A stretch of DNA of 64,000 bases. Origin: Arachis hypogaea. Its lineage: Eukaryota > Streptophyta > Magnoliopsida > Fabales > Fabaceae. Under the pieces are notes generated by a model. That model was not told where the DNA came from and ran no database searches. It saw only the letters and a program-made list of their open reading frames with translations. This document shows, in pieces, positions 34,121 through 47,797 of this stretch; positions within the stretch are counted from its first letter, which is position 1, and each line of letters begins with the position of its first letter. Location: contig NC_092052.1 in the NCBI RefSeq assembly GCF_003086295.3, positions 24,651,427 through 24,715,426 of the forward strand, read 5' to 3'. The translations under genes were made by a program, and so were the position numbers.

Positions 34121-34951
34121 GACCACTTTAGTTAAAGTAGCTCTCTCCGAGTCCTAGGTCTCTGCAGCCAATTTGTGCGTTGTTGGTCTTTATGATGAAA
34201 CACAACAACAACCAAAGTTCTTTGGCTTAGCACATAACGGTTCCCATTAAGTATGTAGCTTAAGCCTAATTTTATTGAAATGATCATGATAATAAACATG
34301 TGGTACATTGGCTATGGTTATGACTCAACAAATAATTAATATAATAAATGGCAACACTCTCAAAAGTCGCGTAGCCGTCTACCTAACACATGGGAAACAA
34401 GGTAAGCCAACAATTTTACAAAGGAATATCTAACCTGCTTCATTTGAAATATTATTCAAAACCCAGTCGTAAAAAATTAAGATTTGTTTGGTTGATTGAT
34501 GATTAAGCATGAACTTAATTGGTTCTAGAAAATGTTAAGTTCATATTAACTTACTAGTCAAAACTTAATTTGGGATTATGTGTCCCACTCATAGGTTGGA
34601 CTCTGCACCCTTATGAGTTACGACCATTTCCTATTCTACTCCTTTTAACTAAGGTTTATATTTTAGAATTTAGATTGATTCAGAAACTTTTTGTTTTTGT
34701 ACTTTCTTTTTCCCTTTTTGTTTTTGGTATGACATGCCACTTGCATATTGCACAAAAGGTACATTTGAATAAGATAATGACTTGGGAGTGATAAACTAAA
34801 CGTAGAACTACTACTCTTTCTCATATCACTACCGAACCAAACAAAACCAAAATTCAACCAGACCCTTAACTACCCTATAGTGTTTTTCTTTAATTTGTGT
34901 TCCTAAGTTATGTTCTTATGTTTCAGTGTCACAAAAACAAAACACAAGGAA
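34121..34951. other. Spacer, no gene seen
   Basis: Mixed AT-rich sequence with short chance frames only. The first 100 bp contain an ACAACAACAACC stretch that may be the reversed tail of another retroposon. Confidence 0.4.
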
Positions 34952-34960
34952 TAAAATTCC

Positions 34961-36292
34961 GGATAATTTAAGCTAAAAAAAAATAAATAGAGTTATACAA
35001 ATGTCCTAAATTAGAATTAATTACATGTCATATTTTAAATACTTTTATATAAATCAAAATTAAATTGACTCGATTTACGCTAATTACATGTAAATCGAAT
35101 CATTCGATTTATTGCTTATATAGATTATTTAATGAGAAAATACTTTCTATTTGAATTCAAATAAAATATCAAAAAAATATAAATAAATAAAAAAAAAATT
35201 TAACTTTTATATTTTAGTTTAAATTTCAAAAAATCTACATTTTTTATAAATTTATGATTTTAAAATAGAATAATAAACGATTTTTAAAAATTCATTAAAA
35301 ATCATCCTTTGACTCGTTATTATTTAAAGAATCATTACCGAGATTTTTTTATGTTAAAAAAATTATTATAAAGTATAGTCCTCTAAGGTGGCATAAGAAA
35401 TAAAACTTGGATTTTTTTTAGAATAAAAAATAACAAATAGTTATATAATATAAAAAGACTAATTATATTTATAGTTTTATACAATATGCATGTAATTTGA
35501 AAATTAATTAAAATATTATATCAATTAAATTATTATTTTATTTCTAAAATTAAGTATAGAACTTATGTTTTGATGATGGTGCGCTTTGAAAAATCTAAAT
35601 TTGAGTTAGAAATAATATCATCAAAACATTTATTCTACACTTAATTTTACAAATTAAATAATAATTTAATTGATATAATATTTTAATTATTTCTCAAATT
35701 ATATATTATATAAATATAGTTAGTATGATCTTTTTATATTATATAACTATTTGTTACTTTTGACTCTAGTCTGGAAAAGTCTAAGTTTTAACTCTTATGT
35801 CACTTTCAAGGGTTATACTTTATAATATTTTTTTAACATAAAAAATTCTGGTAACGATTCTTTAGATGCTAATGAGTCAAAAGATGATTTTTAATAGATT
35901 TTTAATAGTTTATTATTCCATTTTAAATTTATAAGTTTGTAAAAATATAGATTTTCTGGAATTTGAACTAAAACACAAAAGTTAAATTTATATTTTTATT
36001 CGTTTTAATTTTTTTAATATTTTATTTAAATTTAAAGAATAATATTTTTTATTGATATTTATATTTTAAAATTAATAAAAAATAAATAAATAATTAATAA
36101 TGGTATAAATTGAATCAGTCTGATTCAATTTATTGTGTATATATTGTATCAGTATTTACATATGAATAGCATAAATTAAGTCAATTTGATTCGATTTATA
36201 TAAAAATGTTTAAGACAAGACGTGTAACTAATTCTAATTTAAAATATTCGCATAATTTTAAACTCTATTTATTTTATTAGCGTGAATTATCC
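34961..36292. mobile_element. Long-inverted-repeat MULE, 1332 bp, non-coding
   Basis: The ends are GGATAATTTAAGCTAA and, reverse-complemented, GGATAATTCACGCTAA. The arms of about 620 bp meet near 35590. Flanks TAAAATTCC (34952-34960) and TAAAATTCA (36293-36301) form a 9-bp duplication with one change. Outer arms contain AAATCGAAT/ATTCGATTTA words similar to those of the coding MULE at 48228-51695. No ORF. Confidence 0.8.
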
Positions 36293-36301
36293 TAAAATTC
36301 A

Positions 36302-37446
36302 GATGTTCTTTTGGGACCATGTTTGCCGTTTGCGTTTGAATTGTTGAACTGATCACTGATTTCACCAACTTGATTTTTAACTGTGCATATGGAACCAATT
36401 CACCAATTGGAAGGTTCACATATGATGATATATGAATAGTTTGCATACGCAGTGATATATGTCATAATCAAATATGTTCTTTCTTGGTGAACAAACGATA
36501 AATGATTTTGCACAAGCTAGCTAGATAATAAGAATTTCAGAATTTGTATCAAAACAAAATAATAATGCTGAAAAGCATGAAATGAAAGGTGTGAAAAATT
36601 TTATTCAAAACTGTCTTATTTAAACTGTTCTTGTATTTTTACATCGACTTTCATTGTATTGAACTACGATCCTCTTATATTATTCATTTACAGTAACCAT
36701 ACTGTACTATATGTCGTAGAAAAGATAAATACAAATACTTTATTCACTTGTATGTGTTTAGTGTTGTTAACATGCATGATATGATCATTTCGAAAACAAA
36801 CGTGTCCATCTTTGTTTAATTTAGTTATCTTATAACTTAATGGTCACTATTTTGAGATCAACAAGTCTTTTAATTATTTATTTATTTTTATTGTTGTTAT
36901 TATTTATAATATGATCAACAATTCTTAATTAGCACATAATATTACATCAAAACTAAAGTTTTTTTTTTCATTAAAATAGTAAAATATTTTTGAAAGTTTT
37001 ATTAGCATATGAGTAGTGTTAAAGATTAGAATTGAAGGAAAATATCTCTCTTCTCTTAGGAATAATAATATAAATGAAGAAAGGAAATTGAAGAGTAAGT
37101 TGGAGTTAATCTCTTCCTTAACTCTTTTTCCAAGATGCATTCTTCACTTTAACTTTTTTATTGAGATTATATATTACAATGTTCAATTTTAGCTTAGAAA
37201 GCATGCTTTTTAGTTTTTATACCATTATGTTATACAATTATTTTTTCTTCTATTTAATATCCAATTCTTATGTTCCCAAACAAAGTATCATCATTCCATC
37301 TTTGAATCCTATTTCTTCCTGATCATGATAAATCGCATTCCTCTCAAAAATCTTAGTGTAAAAGCTAGGTATTGATTAGTATGTCGATAAGAACTTTAAA
37401 CAAAACTTATTAAGTTCTACATATCTAAGCACAATTATTATTATAC
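36302..37446. other. AT-rich spacer, no gene seen
   Basis: Nothing recognised except short A/T tracts. A minus-strand frame at 36925-37140 has no domain. Confidence 0.4.
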
Positions 37447-37454
37447 ATACATCT

Positions 37455-37881
37455 CTACGAAACACAGACACTTCGTTGAGTTATCGTGTCCGCGTGTCGG
37501 ACACATTTCGGACATGACACTACCGACACGTGTGTCTGCTGTGTCCAACCGTGTCTTAATAAATAAAAAATTCTTCTCCAGACGCACTTGGACACACACC
37601 TAAATATCATCACGTGTCATCGTAGCAGCTGTGTCCAGTCTTATTCTTAGCATATATTCTTAAAATAAATTTAGATATAGTATATATGATTATTTATTAA
37701 AACAAAAAAATCTTTTAAATACTTGATATAATTAAAATAAGACATTAAAAATAATTAAAAAATTAATTTATATTTTATATATCTGCGTGTCCTCGTGTCT
37801 TATAAAATTTTAAAATTTGTGTGTTGGCGTATTCCGTGTTGTGTCGTGTCCTGTGTTCGTGTCAGTGTCCATGCATCATAG
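37455..37881. mobile_element. hAT-type MITE, 427 bp
   Basis: The ends CTACGAAACACAGACACT and, reverse-complemented, CTATGATGCATGGACACT are inverted with several changes; a perfect 8-bp duplication ATACATCT flanks them (37447-37454 and 37882-37889). Both subterminal regions are rich in GTGTC and GACAC words. Non-coding. Confidence 0.85.
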
Positions 37882-37889
37882 ATACATCT

Positions 37890-38319
37890 AAACCACAGAA
37901 CTCAGCATCTTCTGTTCCACAGTTGTGTTTGTGCTAGTGGGTGCACCAAATCCTCTTTAATTTGTGGTTAGACTAACTGTCCTTAACTATGTTTATACAA
38001 AAATATAAAAATTAAAAATTAAAAAATACAACTACTATGTTAAAATATTAGAACTACGTTGACTCATCATTTAATTTCCCTTTCATCTTAACTTAGAGAA
38101 AATTTTCTATGTAACTGTAGTAATTCAACAGTATTAATCAATAGGAATTAAATAATTGTGAGAAATTAGAGTAAATATCATATAATTGTGATAATGGGTA
38201 GTCATCTATGAAGATTTGGCTAATGGTTGACTGTGTAATATCTTTGATTAATTTTTATTTATATTAAAATTCAAAAGAAGACAAGAGATTTACTCTTGAC
38301 ATTTTCCGCTTCGTCACTC
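37890..38319. promoter_or_regulatory. Upstream region of the laccase gene
   Basis: 430 bp between the MITE and the TATA box. No element was identified with confidence. The nearby MITE end means transposon sequence lies about 440 bp from the core promoter. Confidence 0.35.
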
Positions 38320-38327
38320 TATAAATA
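38320..38327 (+). promoter_or_regulatory. TATA box of the laccase gene
   Basis: TATAAATA lies 40 bp before the ATG. With the usual spacing of about 30 bp, transcription would start near 38350, leaving a very short leader of some 15 nt. Confidence 0.7.
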
Positions 38328-38366
38328 GCTGCGGTTCAAATGAAATAATGCATAACGCATTCAACA

Positions 38367-41300
38367 ATGGAAACCAATCAGTTACCTTGCAAGTCAAGCT
38401 TCTCTCTGCTCTTATTTTTCCTACTTACTATCATTGCTTTCCATGCTACAAATGCAGAGCATCAATACCATGAATTTGTTGTAAGTATTAATTAATTTTG
38501 GCTTAGTGATAATTGTTCATTTTTGAACCAATTTTTTGCAGTATTTGTAATAATAAGTAATAACTGGAATATATAATATAATGCATGCATCATTATGGTT
38601 AATTGGAACAGATCCAAAGAACACCAGTGAAGAGGCTGTGCAAGACACAAAGCATACTCACTGTAAATGGACAGTTTCCAGGCCCAGCAATTGAAGTAAG
38701 AGATGGTGATTCACTTGCAATCAAAGTAGTCAATGCTGGACCTTACAATATCTCTATCCACTGGTAAATTATATATTAACTCTAATTACAGCATTAGTTC
38801 CTTTGATAAAATGATCATTTAATTAATGACACCTGAAAATTTGGTTTCAATAGACAATTTTACCCAAATAAGGTAGAAAATTTATATTTTGATGAATAAC
38901 TTGACAATTTATTCTAGAATAAAATGAAACATTATAATCTTCTCATATTACAAGGTAACTACTAATATTTAAGATGTTATATTGCTTGTTAATTAATGAT
39001 TTAAGAACTAAAATAATGATTTATTATTCTAAATTTTCATGTTTAAAGCTTTTACACTTAAATGTAATTTCATATTATCCTGTGTAAAAGAATGATCAAA
39101 AATAGTATTTGTACATCAAAATCAATCATTAAAATAAGTCATTATGTATTTATATATAAATATATATGTAGTTTAACTTATTTTTAATGTATATTTTGTA
39201 TTTTAATGTGTATTTTATTTCGGAGGCTGATTTTAGTGTATATTTAGTATGGTTGAAGAATCATAAATATAGATATCTAATTGTATATTATCACATCAAT
39301 AAAAGTAATTAATATTTAATCACTACTTAAAATGTCATTTAAATGCATAAATTGAATCATCAAGTAAAATTTTTTACACTACGATTGTATTAAAATTAAA
39401 CGGATAAAAATTAATTTTATACACATGATCTTCTCATTTATTGTTGCTAACTAAAGTCATATTAAATAAATCACAATTTGTTCAAGATTATTCTATAGCC
39501 CTTGTAATTTGTAAACAACAAATATCAGAACTTAGGTATTGTCTAACTAGAAAAAACCGACTACATACATTTTGATTTATACAATATGGGTTGTGATGGT
39601 CAGGCATGGATTGAGGATGCTGAGAAATCCATGGGCAGATGGACCAAGCTATGTGACTCAATGTCCTATCCAACCTGGGGGAAGTTACACATACCGTTTT
39701 ACAATACAAAACCAAGAGGGAACCCTTTGGTGGCATGCTCACACTGGCTTCCTACGAGCCACTGTTTATGGTGCTTTCATTATCTACCCGAAACAGGCTT
39801 CTTCCTATCCATTCACTCGGCCAAAGAGAGAATTTCCCATCCTTCTTGGTAAAATATATCTTCAACTATCTCTTATTTTTCAAAATATTAGTTGCACTGT
39901 AAAAGTTTTCATGGATAAAACAAAACATTCAGCTTAACACACTAAACTGTGATTTATTGTGCACAGGGGAATGGTTTGATAGGGATCCTATGGCTCTCTT
40001 AAGGCAGACACAGTTAACAGGAGCTGCTCCAAACGTGTCTGTTGCTTACACCATCAACGGTCAACCCGGAGATCTCTACAGATGTTCTAGTCAAGGTTTG
40101 CAACTATAGTTAGTTTACTTTGTTATTATTAAAATCTAGCCAGTATTTAACCAGTAAAAAAAAAGTGAATAATCTTACATTATAGATAAAATCTCACACT
40201 ATTAAAAACACCAATGATAATTACAAATCATAAAATTTACTGGCCTTCTAACACTCTTCAAACTTTTCTGTTACTTGTTAAATACTAGCCAAATTTTAAT
40301 AAAAGTGTCCCTAAACTTCATATTCTATGCCAACTTTCTGGTAACTAACTATATCTGAGTCAAAATTCCAAGTGCAGAAACCGTGCGTGTTCCGGTAGAT
40401 GTAGGCGAGACGATTCTGCTAAGAATCATCAACAGTGCCCTGAACCAAGAACTCTTCTTCTCAATAGCTAATCATAGAATGACAGTTGTCGGCACAGACG
40501 CGGCATATACGAAGCCTTTCAACACCGGAGTCATCATGATAGGACCCGGCCAGACAATCAACGTCCTCGACACGGCCAACCAGCCTCCCGGCCGCTACTA
40601 CATGGCGGCGCGCGCATACCAAACAGCCATGAACGCCGCCTTCGACAACACTACCACCACCGCCATCCTCAAATACAAATCCGCCAGCTGCAGCAGAAAA
40701 GGACCAGCACCGCGGCCAATTCTTCCCGCATTGCCAGCTTTCAACGACACCGCCACCGCCACCGCATACACGTCGGGAATCAGAGGAATGTCAAAGATTA
40801 ACGTCTTCACAGACGCTGCTGATGCGAATTTGTTCTTCACAGTTGGATTAGGCCTAATTAATTGTACAAATCCTAATAGTCCCCGGTGCCAGGGACCAAA
40901 CGGAACGCGATTCACAGCAAGCATTAACAATAATTCTTTTGTTCTTCCAAGGACAACCTCCTTAATGCAGGCTTACTACCAAGGAATACCCGGCGTGTTC
41001 ACGACGGATTTTCCTCCTGTGCCGCCGCAGCAATTCAATTACTCCGGCAACGTTCCGCGGGGCCTGTGGACGCCTACGCCGGGAACTAGGCTCCTGAAGT
41101 TGAAGTATGGGACACGGGTGCAACTTGTGTTCCAAGATACAAATATTGTTACTACAGAGGACCACCCCATGCACATTCATGGCTTCCATTTCTTTGTGGT
41201 TGGATCTGGTTTTGGAAACTTTAACCCTTCGACGGATCCTGCAAGGTTTAACCTGGTTGATCCGCCCGTCAAGAACACCATTGGAACGCCTCCTGGAGGA

Positions 41301-42432
41301 TGGGTGGCCATTCGATTCGTCGCCGATAATCCAGGTAAGATTGATAACATTATTTTTTTTGAAAATTAAGAGTCAAGCTCCAATCCAAAACCTCTAAGTG
41401 GTTATTTGAAATATAGTTCGTTGATAAGATTGATAACATTATTGACATTGAAAAATTTATTAGAAAAAATAATCAGTTTAGTCTTTGAAGTTACACTTCA
41501 ATCTTAATTTAGTGTTTGAAGTTTCAATTGCCTCAATTTAATCTCTAAATTTTTCAATTGACTTTGTGACGAAAACTATTCGAGAGACTAATACGATTAA
41601 AATTTGAAAAGTTTAAGAACTAAATTGAAGCAATTAAAATATTCAAAGACTAAATTAAAACTCGAATGTAACTTCAGAAACAAACGAAATATTTTCTCAA
41701 ATTATTATTTTGATTTTCGAAAATATTAATTTGCTGCATTAAAAAATCTCAAAAAGATTGTTTCTGTACAAAATTCTCCTAAAATTTGAAATTTTTTAGT
41801 CTAAGAAAATTTTTAGTGGGATAATTTAATCTGACAAATATTTTAATTTATAATTTTTATTTTGTTAAACATATTTATCTTAATTTCAATTGTCTTTATA
41901 TAAAGACATAATAAGTTTCTGATAATTTTTAAAATTCTCATATATTAGTTTCTATATAGATGAATAGTTTTATGTGAAGACTGATTTTATTTAATGAAAT
42001 AAAAGTTTGAAAACTAATTTAATATTTTAGAAATTGAAATGAATCAACTAATTTTTAAAAGCTAAACTTAATTTTATTCAAATGAAAGATTGAAGCATAA
42101 GAAAATATTTCGGATAGAATAAGAAAATTATAATTTTTTAGGGGATTATTTTGTTAGCAAATTAAACTAACCTTTTAAGGTTAAACGATGATTTACTCAT
42201 TGAATTCATTATCCTCAAGAACATGTATTATTATCACTGCACTAATTAATTTATGTTTCTGTTTTTTTTTTTTTTTTTTTCGTTATGTTGTTGAAATGCA
42301 GGAATTTGGTTCTTGCACTGTCACATAGACTCACATCTGAATTGGGGACTGGCAACTGCACTTTTGGTAGAGAATGGAGTTGGCCCATCACAATCAGTGA
42401 TTCCACCACCACCTGATCTACCTCAATGTTAA
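38367..42432 (+). CDS. Laccase (secreted multicopper oxidase), LAC14/15-like
   Basis: Six exons, GT-AG: 38367-38480, 38612-38763, 39604-39848, 39967-40095, 40378-41334, 42302-42432; 575 residues, uninterrupted. Residues 1-30 form a signal peptide with a leucine-rich core, so the enzyme is secreted. All four copper motifs are present: HWHG at 88-91 (split by intron 2), HAH at 133-135, HPMHIHG at 476-482 and [12 protein letters not shown] at 538-549. The type-1 copper axial position is Leu549, as in many plant laccases. Cupredoxin domains occupy about 31-150, 160-320 and 400-560. Laccases oxidise monolignols, flavonoids and other phenols with oxygen in the apoplast. [19 protein letters not shown] resembles the LAC14/15 clade more than lignin laccases; subclade is inference. 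Several NxS/T glycosylation sites occur (NISI, NVSV, NYSG). Exon 5 is clearly more GC-rich than its surroundings. Confidence 0.95.
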
Positions 42433-42847
42433 AACATCACAAGAAATCACCATTGTTCACACACAAATTTCCTTGTTCCTCAATTGTTGTTTTCACGTTA
42501 TTACATTAGCTCTTTCTAAATTCTTAGCCAAATTAGACACTATTGTTTTTTTTTTTTTTTTTGTCATAGTTGTTTCGAAGGTCCATAACTGGTGGACAAT
42601 GTTATAGTAAGCAGCTATCATAGCGTATCATTTTTCTTGACTGGGTGTAAGTTCAATGTCTTTGAAGAAAAATATTTAAAAAATGTGTGATTTCTTAAAC
42701 ATTAGTATCAAGACTTTTCCTTTTGATCGCTACTTCATTATATGCAAATTCCACATTCACAAGTACCATCTAAATGTTTTTCTTATTTTTCATCAATTGA
42801 AATCCGTCTCACTTGTAATTAATTCAAATTTATAAACAAGAATAAGA
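42433..42847. other. 3' flank of the laccase gene
   Basis: Presumably contains the 3' UTR. A T run of about 20 bp at 42545-42563 is present; no AATAAA was noticed close to the stop. Confidence 0.4.
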
Positions 42848-45420
42848 GTTAAACAACTATTTTTATCCACGAAAATTTTAAACATTGACAAATTTACCTA
42901 TCAAAAAAAATTTAAGTTATATCCATAAAAAATAGGTTTTATACGATAAAATTATCCAAATATCAAAAAAATATATAAAAATTTTAAATTATTCTTTTCC
43001 TAACTCTAATTATCCAGATCTCTTTGTCCCTTTTAATCCCCACCACCTCACTCCTCAAATATCAACACCTCCTTTCTCAAATTTTAATCTTCCTTTTATT
43101 CTTTTCATAGATTTTACCATCTCTTTCACCACCACTACCACCAAATTTAAGAGATATGAAAAAAGAGACACTTGCATTCATCAAGAGTATTACTGCAACC
43201 TGACTCCAAGGACGTCCGTTGCCATGAAAATAGAGCTTGCGCATCTCCAATCTCTCTACCAAGATCATTGTTGTCATTGCCTACGAAAAGGCTCCCTTGC
43301 CACCTGAGATCCTCCAATCTTGCCTTCTATCACTGTTCCACCCTTCTGTTTCTATTGTCCAAACTGCCGATTTTGATCTCAGCTCCATCTCGAGCTTCAG
43401 CTCCTCTGTTCCTCGGAATGGTGGGTACTCGCGGAAATTTATCCACCGGGGGTAGATACGGGGATGATTTTGTATCCGCAGAGACGGGGATGAAGCCCCA
43501 TATAATAAATGGGGCAAGGGCGGGAATAGAGGTTCCCGTCTCGTGGAGATCCGTTTAATCCCCATGTATATGAAAAGTCTAAAATATCCCCTACTTCTAT
43601 ATACCATATATGAGATTGAGAGTTAACCCTAATCGTTACTCTCAAAATTCAAACTCTTCAGACTCTTCACCCTTAAACCCTCAGCCTCTCCTCTCACGAA
43701 TGCACGCACGGTCACCACCGCCACCTCCTAGCCCCTTACCGACACCTCCCATCCCCTCAGTCCCTCATTGCAACCTCTCGAGGTCACCGTCACGCTCATT
43801 GCAGCAGGGAGTACGTCCTTGAGTCCTCGCCGTCTTAAGGTGTTCGTCATCTTCGCCGTTTTCGCGTCATAGTGTCATCACATCTTCGCCGGTCTTTGCG
43901 AGTAAATCGCCGGTCTTCATTGGTCTTCGTTGGTCTGCGCCTCTTCTCCGTCGGGTAAATCAGTTTTGTGAAGTGTGAATTCTGAAATTTTCATTATTTA
44001 CTTTGATTTTGATTTTTGAAGCATTTGTTATAATTTCTAGAGTTAGGGTAATTTTAATTTATATTTCTGATGCTAATTCTGATTTCTATGATTTATGTGA
44101 TTTTTTGTGGATTCTGTTATTTATGTAATTTATGTATTTATGTTATAATTTTTTATTCTGATTCTTTGTTAGTTACAATAGCAGTGTTATAATTTATATT
44201 TGTGATTGCTGTAATTTATCTATTTTTTGTGATTCTGTGATTTAATTTTTGTGATTTTCTGTGAATTATTCTGTATATTGTTATCTGTAATTTGATTTAT
44301 GTGATTTATTGTGGATTGTTGTGTGTATGTGATTATAGTTTTGTTTTGTGATTTTATAGAATGTATGTCTTCTCTGATGCATTGAGTAATTTAGCTTCGA
44401 AAATAACTTAGAAATCAAAAAAATATTGGGAAGTCTCCATTGAGTAATTCTTTGTTATTTGTATTCTTCTTTTTTTATGTAGAATTTAAACAAATCGAAA
44501 TTTACCATCATTACCATTACATCGTGAAAAAAAGGCTTGAGGATTCTACAATGTGATGAATTATATTTGTAGTTTTTGGATATGTTTAATACTTTGGTTG
44601 TTTTATGGATATGTTATTATGTTTGATACTAAATGTTTGTTGTTGTTAATATCTTTAGAGACTATGGACATAATGTTTGTAATGACAACAGAAAATTATT
44701 TAATTTTTTCTATTTTTTTATTTTTTTCTAATATTTTCTAAATTTTTTTTATTTTTTAAAAATCTGCTGATATCCATAGAGTCTCCACAGAAACGGGATC
44801 CTCGTTACCCATTGCGGGGACGGGATGGGAATGAAAACTGAATATGGAGGTGGGGGGAGGGGGGGTGAGGGCGGGGGGCATGTCCCCAGCTCCATAAGTA
44901 TCCGTTGTCATGCCTATCTGTTCCGTCGGCATTAATTGGGGGTCATTCTTTCTACAGTCTAATTTTTCTGTCTGCTCTGCATTCTTCCTCATGTCTATGT
45001 TGTTGAGGGTGAAGAAGTTAACAGAGAGGGTTTTGCCTTTGTCGAAGCGGACACCTTCCCAATGGCGGTAACAGTCAGTAGTAGTCTTCTATAAGGAGAG
45101 GGCTATTGGGTTGTTGAAGTTCTTCTTGTTTTGTTGAAGTCTTTTACGACAAATGTATCGTAGTTAGATTAGTTTTTATTAGTCTTTTAACTTTATTTTA
45201 TGTGTAATATCAGAAAAAATGAATTTGTGTTGCTTGTATTTACATTGGAGATTGGGAGGAATAAAGAGTGACATTAATTGAGGTTGGAAAAGAGGTCATT
45301 TGAAATTTTTTTGGTGATTTTTTTAGTATTTAAATAATTTTATCATACAAAATTTATTTTTTATAGCTATAATTTCAATTTCATTTTTTTTAGATAAATT
45401 CTTGCTAAAAAAAACCTAAT
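42848..45420. mobile_element. Degenerate MULE of the same family as 57850-58902, with a hAT inserted
   Basis: The left terminus GAGTTAAACAACTATTTT with downstream ATCCACGAAAATTTTAAAC and AAAATTATCCAAATATC parallels the intact copy at 57850. The right terminus near 45330-45420 gives the same words in reverse (AATAATTTTATCATAC) but is badly worn, and no target duplication was found. A hAT element (43413-44916) sits in the middle. Boundaries are approximate. Confidence 0.5.
43413..44916. mobile_element. Non-autonomous hAT element, 1504 bp, GC-rich ends
   Basis: The termini TCGGAATGGTGGGTACTCG and, reverse-complemented, TAGGCATGACAACGGATAC are flanked by a perfect 8-bp duplication TCTGTTCC (43405-43412 and 44917-44924). 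Both ends carry GC-rich words such as GCGGGGACGGGATGG typical of a legume hAT family. The interior includes a Pro/Ser-rich TC-rich leader-like stretch (43670-43820) and a T-rich middle, with no transposase frame. Confidence 0.85.
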
Positions 45421-46215
45421 TATGTTTGAATTGCTTGCAGCCAGTTATTTGGTTGATTTTTGTTTTAGAAGACTTAAAATGTCATGCTAATAACCTACTT
45501 TTTTAACGATTTCATCAAATTAAACCCATTTTATCACCCCTAATAATATCAATATTTCATAATGATATACTTTGTGAAAAGCAAATCTAGAATTTTGTTT
45601 TTAAAGATGATAAAGAAAGGCCCAAGAAAACCCACGAATACGGGGGTCCATAAAATAAATTGTCTTGAAGGAGCGCGGGGCCTAGCAAATTAGACAACAA
45701 ACAGTTAGTACTATGCATGAGCATAATAAGCATGAGGCCCGCGAGAAATGAATTTCCATGGAATGTGCTTCACTTTGATTTGCTCAGGAAAATTTGATCA
45801 AAAGATTCAGAGGAATTCAAGACGATGCAGCTTAACTTTAGCCGTCATCTGTCAGACTACAGCCATTTAGTTTTGGGTTTCTCAAGAAAATGCAAAATCT
45901 CTTTATTTTCTTCCCTCTCCTTTTTTTTTTTTTACCAAAGATATAAAGATTCGAACCCACAACTTCTTAGATGAGTATGGAAAAATTATGTCATTTGAGC
46001 TGTTATTCATTGGCTTTCTTCCTTTTTCCCTCTCCTTTACTTTCCTTTTTCTTTCTTCACGTATACAATCGTTTTTAATAACTAAATCCAATTAAATTAG
46101 TTTGAAGTTAACAAAAATCACTTCACAAAATACATACTTTCTTTTTGTATTTCTTTTTATTGACATAACATATAATTTTTTATTAATTAAAAATATAAAA
46201 AATGATCACATAGCA
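45421..46215. other. Spacer, no gene seen
   Basis: A moderately complex stretch at 45590-45900 (GGAGCGCGGGGCCTAGC, AGGAATTCAAGACGATGC) is not obviously repetitive, but no frame or RNA structure was recognised in it. Confidence 0.4.
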
Positions 46216-46224
46216 TATAATTTA

Positions 46225-47788
46225 GGGCAATTCACGGTAATAAATTAAGGGAGGAAGAAATTTACACAAATCCGCCAAACCAAAATCTGTTTCATGAATC
46301 AACTAAACCGCGTTTATATGTAGTTCAAATCAGCTAAATTCGAACTGCATTTACACATAATTCGAATGATGTTGATTCGAATTATACTCAAACGCATATA
46401 CCCACTAATTCGAATCAACCACTGACACACGTGCTGCACATAGTAATTCGAATTGGCCTGATTCGAATTACTCATGATTTAGTTATGCCCATTTTTTTAT
46501 TAAAAAATTAATAATTGATTAAAAAAATTAATAATTTAAAATTAAAAATATATATATTTTATTTCATGCATTAAAAAAAAGCTAACAAAATATTTAATTA
46601 CGAGACTTCTTTAAAATATTAATGAGCTATCAATTCGAATTTCATACAATATTCTTTTGCCCATTTATAATAGCTCATGAATATTTCTTTATAAAATTTT
46701 TTAATAGATTTATTTAAATTATACCACAAAAAAAATATTTTATTCTATACAAAATAATTTAAAAAATAGCTTAAAAGATGTTAGGAGTACTATAAAAATT
46801 TGTAATGTCCTAATAACTTAGGACATTAAAGAAATACTCTACATAGTCAATAATAATTTAGAAATTAAAAAAAATATAGTTATAACCAGTATTTACCTAA
46901 ATTACTAGAATATTACAAACTTTTATAGTACTCCTAACATTTTTTAAGTCATTTTTTAAATTGTTTTGCATAGAATAAAGGGCATTTTAAGCCATTTTCT
47001 ATACAAAACAATTAAAAAAAAGGGCTTAAAAAAGTTAGGAGTACTATAAAAGTTTGTAATATTCTAGTAATTTAGGTAAATATTGGTTATAACTATTTTT
47101 TTTAATTTTTAAATTATTATTGACTATGCAGAGTATTTCTTTAATGTCCTAAGTTATTAGGACATTACAAATTTTTATAGTACTTCTAACATCTTTTAAG
47201 TCATTTTTTTAAATTATTTTGTATAGAATAAAATATTTTTTTGTGGTATAATTTAAATAAATCTATTAAAAAATTTTATAAAAAAATATTCATGAGCTAT
47301 TATAAATGCGCAAAAGAGTATTGTATGAAATTCGAATTGATAACACATTAATATTTTAAAGAAGTCTCGTAATTAAATATTTTATTAGCTTTTTTTTAAT
47401 GCATGAAATAAAATATATTTTTTTTTAATTTTTAAATTATTAATTTTTTTAATCAATTATTAATTTTTAATAAAAGAATGGGCAGCATTAAATCATGAGT
47501 AATTCGAATCTGGCCAATTCGAATTACTATGTGCAGCGTGTGTGAGTGTAATTCGAATCACCCTGATTCAAATTACTATGTAATTTGAATCATGTTGATT
47601 CGAATTAGTGGGTGTGTGCGTTTGAGTATAATTCGAATCAACATCATTCGAATTATGTGTAAATGCAGTTCGAATTTAGCTGATTCGAACTACATATAAA
47701 CGTGGTTTGGTTGATTCATGAAACAGATTTTGGTTTGGCGGATTTGTGTAAATTTCTTCCTCCCTTGGCTTATCAACGTGAATTGCCC
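46225..47788. mobile_element. Long-inverted-repeat MULE, 1564 bp, with AATTCGAAT arrays
   Basis: The ends GGGCAATTCACGGT and, reverse-complemented, GGGCAATTCACGTT are flanked by a perfect 9-bp duplication TATAATTTA (46216-46224 and 47789-47797). The arms run nearly the full half-length and match well, with the centre near 46990. The outer 270 bp of each arm has about eight AATTCGAAT-like palindromes. No ORF. Confidence 0.92.
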
Positions 47789-47797
47789 TATAATTTA

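Noticed and set aside
40598..41189. Minus-strand frames of 110 and 75 codons
   Set aside because: Shadows of laccase exon 5, which is GC-rich and therefore open in several frames.
46225..47788. CRISPR-like array because of repeated AATTCGAAT words
   Set aside because: The words are spaced irregularly, mirrored in the opposite arm, and bounded by a MULE-type 9-bp duplication in a plant genome.
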